Of a DNA stretch of 64,000 nucleotides, positions 61,516-64,000 are shown piece by piece. The notes below the pieces were generated by a model. The model was not told the origin of the DNA. It made no database searches and worked only from the letters and a program-made list of their open reading frames with translations. Each line of letters opens with the position of its first letter. Position 1 is the first letter of the stretch. A program made the position numbers and the translations under genes. Source of the stretch: JACKJK01 sp046159835 (GTDB taxonomy: Bacteria > Pseudomonadota > Alphaproteobacteria > Rhizobiales > Tepidamorphaceae); the NCBI RefSeq assembly GCF_046159835.1, contig NZ_JBJXCY010000001.1:806001-870000 (forward strand), read 5' to 3'.

Positions 61516-62217
61516 ATGTCTCTTCTCGATACCGTTCGCAGAACCATCGTTCCCGTCCACCGTGAAGGCTGGCGCTTCGTCGCCATCTTCGTCGTCATCG
61601 CATTCGTGGTGGGAATGCTGTGGGACCCGCTGTTCTGGATCGGCATGATCCTGGCCGCGTGGTGCGCCTATTTCTTCCGTGATCCAGCCCGCGTCACGCC
61701 GCTGGGCGAGGGGATCGTCGTCAGCCCAGCGGACGGTCGCGTCTCCTCCATCCGCGAGATCAAGCCGCCGAAGGAACTGAACCTCGGTGAAGAGCCGATG
61801 ACGCGTATCTCGGTCTTCATGAACGTCTTCGATGTCCACGTGAACCGTGCGCCGGTCACCGGCAAGATCACCCGCATCGTCTACAAGCCAGGTGCCTTCG
61901 TGAACGCCGAACTCGACAAGGCCAGCGAAGACAACGAGCGCAACGGCTTCGTCATCGACACGGTGGCGGGCGGTCGCATCGGCATGGTGCAGATCGCGGG
62001 GCTTGTCGCTCGGCGTATTGTCACCTTTGTTGCCGAGCAGGAGCCAATCACCGTGGGCGACCGGGTGGGCCTCATCCGCTTCGGCAGCCGGGTGGATGTA
62101 TTCCTGCCGCGCGGCACCCGTCCGCGTGTCGCCGTCGGCCAGCGCGCCGTGGCGGGCGAAACAGTCATGGCCTACCTGAACGAGACAGGCCCGGCGCACC
62201 CGGTCCGCATCAGTTGA
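61516..62217 (+). CDS. psd: phosphatidylserine decarboxylase proenzyme
   Basis: A 233-residue short-type (PSD-A) enzyme that turns phosphatidylserine into phosphatidylethanolamine. It has two membrane segments near the N-terminus (FVAIFVVIAFVVGMLW and FWIGMILAAWCAYFF) and the catalytic core VVSPADGRVSS, RISVFMNVFDVHVNRAP and the self-cleavage site Gly190-Ser191 (IRFGSRVDVFLP), where serine becomes the pyruvoyl group. The gene for the preceding step, pssA, follows 36 bases downstream, and the two clearly form an operon. Confidence 0.95.
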   Translation: MSLLDTVRRTIVPVHREGWRFVAIFVVIAFVVGMLWDPLFWIGMILAAWCAYFFRDPARVTPLGEGIVVSPADGRVSSIREIKPPKELNLGEEPMTRISVFMNVFDVHVNRAPVTGKITRIVYKPGAFVNAELDKASEDNERNGFVIDTVAGGRIGMVQIAGLVARRIVTFVAEQEPITVGDRVGLIRFGSRVDVFLPRGTRPRVAVGQRAVAGETVMAYLNETGPAHPVRIS

Positions 62218-62253
62218 CGCTTTTCTAAGCCATGATGCGTATACTGCGCGCCC

Positions 62254-63153
62254 ATGACATTCCTGTTTCCGCCTTTCGAACCTGATCGCAAGAACGGTCG
62301 CCGTCGGTTTTCCCGCCTGCGCCGCATTCCCGTCCGGCTGCTCGTGCCGAACATGGTCACGCTGCTGGCGCTCTGCGCCGGGCTCACCGCCATGCGGCTC
62401 GCCATCGAGCACCGCTTCGAACTCGCCATTGCCGCGATCGCATTCGCAGCCGTCCTCGACATGCTGGATGGACGAATCGCGCGCCTGCTGAAGTCCACGT
62501 CGCGCTTCGGTGCGGAGCTGGATTCGCTCGCCGACTTCGTCAATTTCGGCGTCGCGCCGGGCATTATTCTCTACGTGTTCGCGCTGGATGAACTGAAGTC
62601 GCTCGGCTGGATCGCGGTGCTGATCCTCGCGCTTGCAACCGTGCTGCGCCTTGCCCGCTTCAATGTATCGCTCGATGCGCCCAACAAGCCCGCATGGGCG
62701 CAGGGTTTCTTCGTCGGCGTGCCCGCGCCGGCCGGCGCCATGGTCGCGCTGCTGCCGATCTATCTCGAACTGATCGGCATTCCCCATTTCGACGGCACGG
62801 CTGTCACCTCGTGCTTCTATATCATGGGCGTGGCGTTCCTGATGGTCTCGCGCCTGCCGACCTTCTCGCTCAAGAAGACTGGCGAGCGCGTGCGCCGCGA
62901 CCTCGTCCTGCCGATCATGCTTGCGGTCGTGCTGTTCTTCGCGCTGCTGTTTTCATATCCGTGGACGACGCTCGCCGTCGCCTCCGCGATCTACCTCGCG
63001 ACCATCCCCATGGCGATCATCCGCTACCGCACGCTCGCGCGGCAGCATGGCGATCCGGGCAACGACCCAATCGACGAGACGCCCGCGCCCCCGCCTGAGC
63101 GCGAACCGATCGAGCTTGCCGAGGGCAAGCCCGATGAAAAGACCCCAGACTAG
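62254..63153 (+). CDS. pssA: CDP-diacylglycerol-serine O-phosphatidyltransferase
   Basis: A 299-residue integral membrane enzyme that makes phosphatidylserine from CDP-diacylglycerol and serine. The CDP-alcohol phosphotransferase motif is complete: DGRIARLLKSTSRFGAELDS followed by LADF. About seven to eight membrane helices follow, and the tail after residue 265 is hydrophilic and proline-rich. It pairs with psd for phosphatidylethanolamine synthesis. Confidence 0.95.
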   Translation: MTFLFPPFEPDRKNGRRRFSRLRRIPVRLLVPNMVTLLALCAGLTAMRLAIEHRFELAIAAIAFAAVLDMLDGRIARLLKSTSRFGAELDSLADFVNFGVAPGIILYVFALDELKSLGWIAVLILALATVLRLARFNVSLDAPNKPAWAQGFFVGVPAPAGAMVALLPIYLELIGIPHFDGTAVTSCFYIMGVAFLMVSRLPTFSLKKTGERVRRDLVLPIMLAVVLFFALLFSYPWTTLAVASAIYLATIPMAIIRYRTLARQHGDPGNDPIDETPAPPPEREPIELAEGKPDEKTPD

Positions 63154-63161
63154 GCACGTCC

Positions 63162-63878
63162 GTGCGACTGGCCGTCTGGAACATCGAGTGGGCAGCGGCA
63201 CGGTCACGTAGGCTCAAAGTTATCCGCGACACGCTTGCGGAGGCCGTTCCCGAAATCATCTGCCTTTGCGAGGGGCACGCGTCGGACTGGAACGCCGAAG
63301 GTCATCTGATCGAGGCGGCGGCCGACTACGGCTATCCGGTGAAGGCAGACCGCCGGAAGGTCATGCTCTGGTCCCGCAATCCTTGGCAATCCGTGGATGC
63401 GCGCGGTTCTGATGACCTGCCGCCGGGCAGGTTTGTCTCCGGCATCAGCGATACCACCATCGGCCCGATCCGCGTACTCGGACTTTGTGTGCCGTGGAGC
63501 CATGCTCATGTGTCCACCGGCACGCGCGACCGAAAACCGTGGAGCGATCACCTGGCTTATCTTTCGGGCCTTGAAGAGGTGCTCGCCTTTCTTGACGAAG
63601 ATTTGCCAACCGTCCTGCTCGGCGACTTCAACCAGCGCATACCTGCCGAAAGAACGCCGGTTGCAGCACGGGCCGCGCTCAACGATGCGATTGCACCGCG
63701 CTTCGAAATCGTGACAGGGGGCAGCATAGACGGGCTGGCTGACCAGCCGGTCTGTCATATCGCGACGGATGCGAAGCTGCACTGCGATGCAGTGACCGGC
63801 TTGTCCCGCCATGCCGGCGGCAAGCGCCTGAGCGACCACGACGGTCTCGTCGCGGAGCTCAGCGCTGCCGGAGCCTGA
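63162..63878 (+). CDS. endonuclease/exonuclease/phosphatase-family protein
   Basis: A 238-residue protein of the DNase I-like metal-dependent hydrolase fold. Motifs are LAVWNIEWA (Asn), IICLCEGHA (metal-binding Glu), VLLGDFNQRIP (Asp/Asn) and the terminal RLSDHDGLVAEL (Asp-His). It starts with a GTG at 63162, eight bases after the pssA stop. There is no signal peptide. The substrate could be nucleic acid or a phosphodiester; the family does not decide it. It may be carried on the psd-pssA transcript. Confidence 0.87.
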   Translation: MRLAVWNIEWAAARSRRLKVIRDTLAEAVPEIICLCEGHASDWNAEGHLIEAAADYGYPVKADRRKVMLWSRNPWQSVDARGSDDLPPGRFVSGISDTTIGPIRVLGLCVPWSHAHVSTGTRDRKPWSDHLAYLSGLEEVLAFLDEDLPTVLLGDFNQRIPAERTPVAARAALNDAIAPRFEIVTGGSIDGLADQPVCHIATDAKLHCDAVTGLSRHAGGKRLSDHDGLVAELSAAGA

Positions 63879-63887
63879 GGCGTCCCG

Positions 63888-64000
63888 CTACTCGGCGGCG
63901 GCGGGAAGCTTGTCGTTGCCGCGGTCGCGGTCGTTGGCGGGGTTGCCCGGCGAACCGGCCTTCTCGGCCCGGCTGCCGCTCATGTCGGCACGGCGCTCGC
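63888..64000 (-). CDS. C-terminus of an unidentified reverse-strand gene, cut by the window
   Basis: The last 113 bases read on the reverse strand as about 36 codons ending in TAG at 63888-63890. The residues are hydrophilic and low in complexity (ERRADMSGSRAEKAGSPGN, then KLPAAAE). It looks like the disordered tail of a longer protein that begins right of the window. No family can be named. Confidence 0.4.
   Translation of the reverse strand, partial: ERRADMSGSRAEKAGSPGNPANDRDRGNDKLPAAAE

Overview
The window is a GC-rich, gene-dense stretch of bacterial chromosome, almost certainly from an alphaproteobacterium of the Rhizobiales/Hyphomicrobiales type. The pointers are the protein families (DUF2865, DUF3305/DUF3306, DUF6494, DUF6505, DUF6352, class II DAHP synthase, CreA, LOG protein), the frequent GTG and TTG starts, and the many 4-base stop/start overlaps. 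I see no phage, plasmid, insertion sequence or CRISPR array, so this reads as ordinary chromosome with one specialised respiratory cluster.

Region 1 (1-15200) is a periplasmic formate dehydrogenase cluster. It holds the end of a TorD-like chaperone, a hairpin-rich untranslated stretch, a 64-residue Tat peptide, the cysteine-type molybdenum/tungsten catalytic subunit, the Fe-S subunit, a small lipoprotein and the cytochrome b subunit. These are followed by a WD40-cytochrome c fusion, a 42-residue membrane peptide, a DegP-like protease and an overlapping chain of poorly known genes (DUF6494, a biotin/lipoate-ligase-like protein, DUF6505, DUF6352, a 96-residue membrane protein). A 694-residue polyferredoxin on the opposite strand and a DUF3305/DUF3306 pair complete it. 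Formate would be oxidised outside the membrane with electrons passed to quinone; the accessory genes are the least understood part of the window.

Region 2 (15200-28500) is mostly housekeeping: DUF971, an L,D-transpeptidase, tRNA-Val(CAC), phosphoglycolate phosphatase, an OB-fold/membrane/proline-rich protein, gabD-rpiA-gor, a YbdK-like carboxylate-amine ligase, an MFS transporter, a VIT-like transporter and class II DAHP synthase with a clear terminator.

Region 3 (28500-46250) is mixed metabolism and transport: VOC, GFA and LigB-type proteins, NAD synthetase, a DAO-type oxidase, a class I glutamine amidotransferase beside an amidoligase, TspO, two MFS transporters, a tandem HD-GYP protein, a cupin, a sodium/solute symporter, a ClpP-like periplasmic protein, DUF302 and a GNAT protein.

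Region 4 (46300-64000) holds gltX, DUF2865, creA and a split YeeE/YedE sulfur transporter pair behind an AT-rich dyad and ending in a strong terminator. Next come a HAD phosphatase and a five-gene chain cysS-GNAT-GFA-GFA-cimA joined by 4-base overlaps, whose second GFA gene is frameshifted. The window ends with a LOG protein, a long Ala/Asp-rich LysM protein, an Atm1-type ABC exporter, psd-pssA, an endonuclease/exonuclease/phosphatase-family protein and the C-terminus of an unidentified reverse-strand gene.
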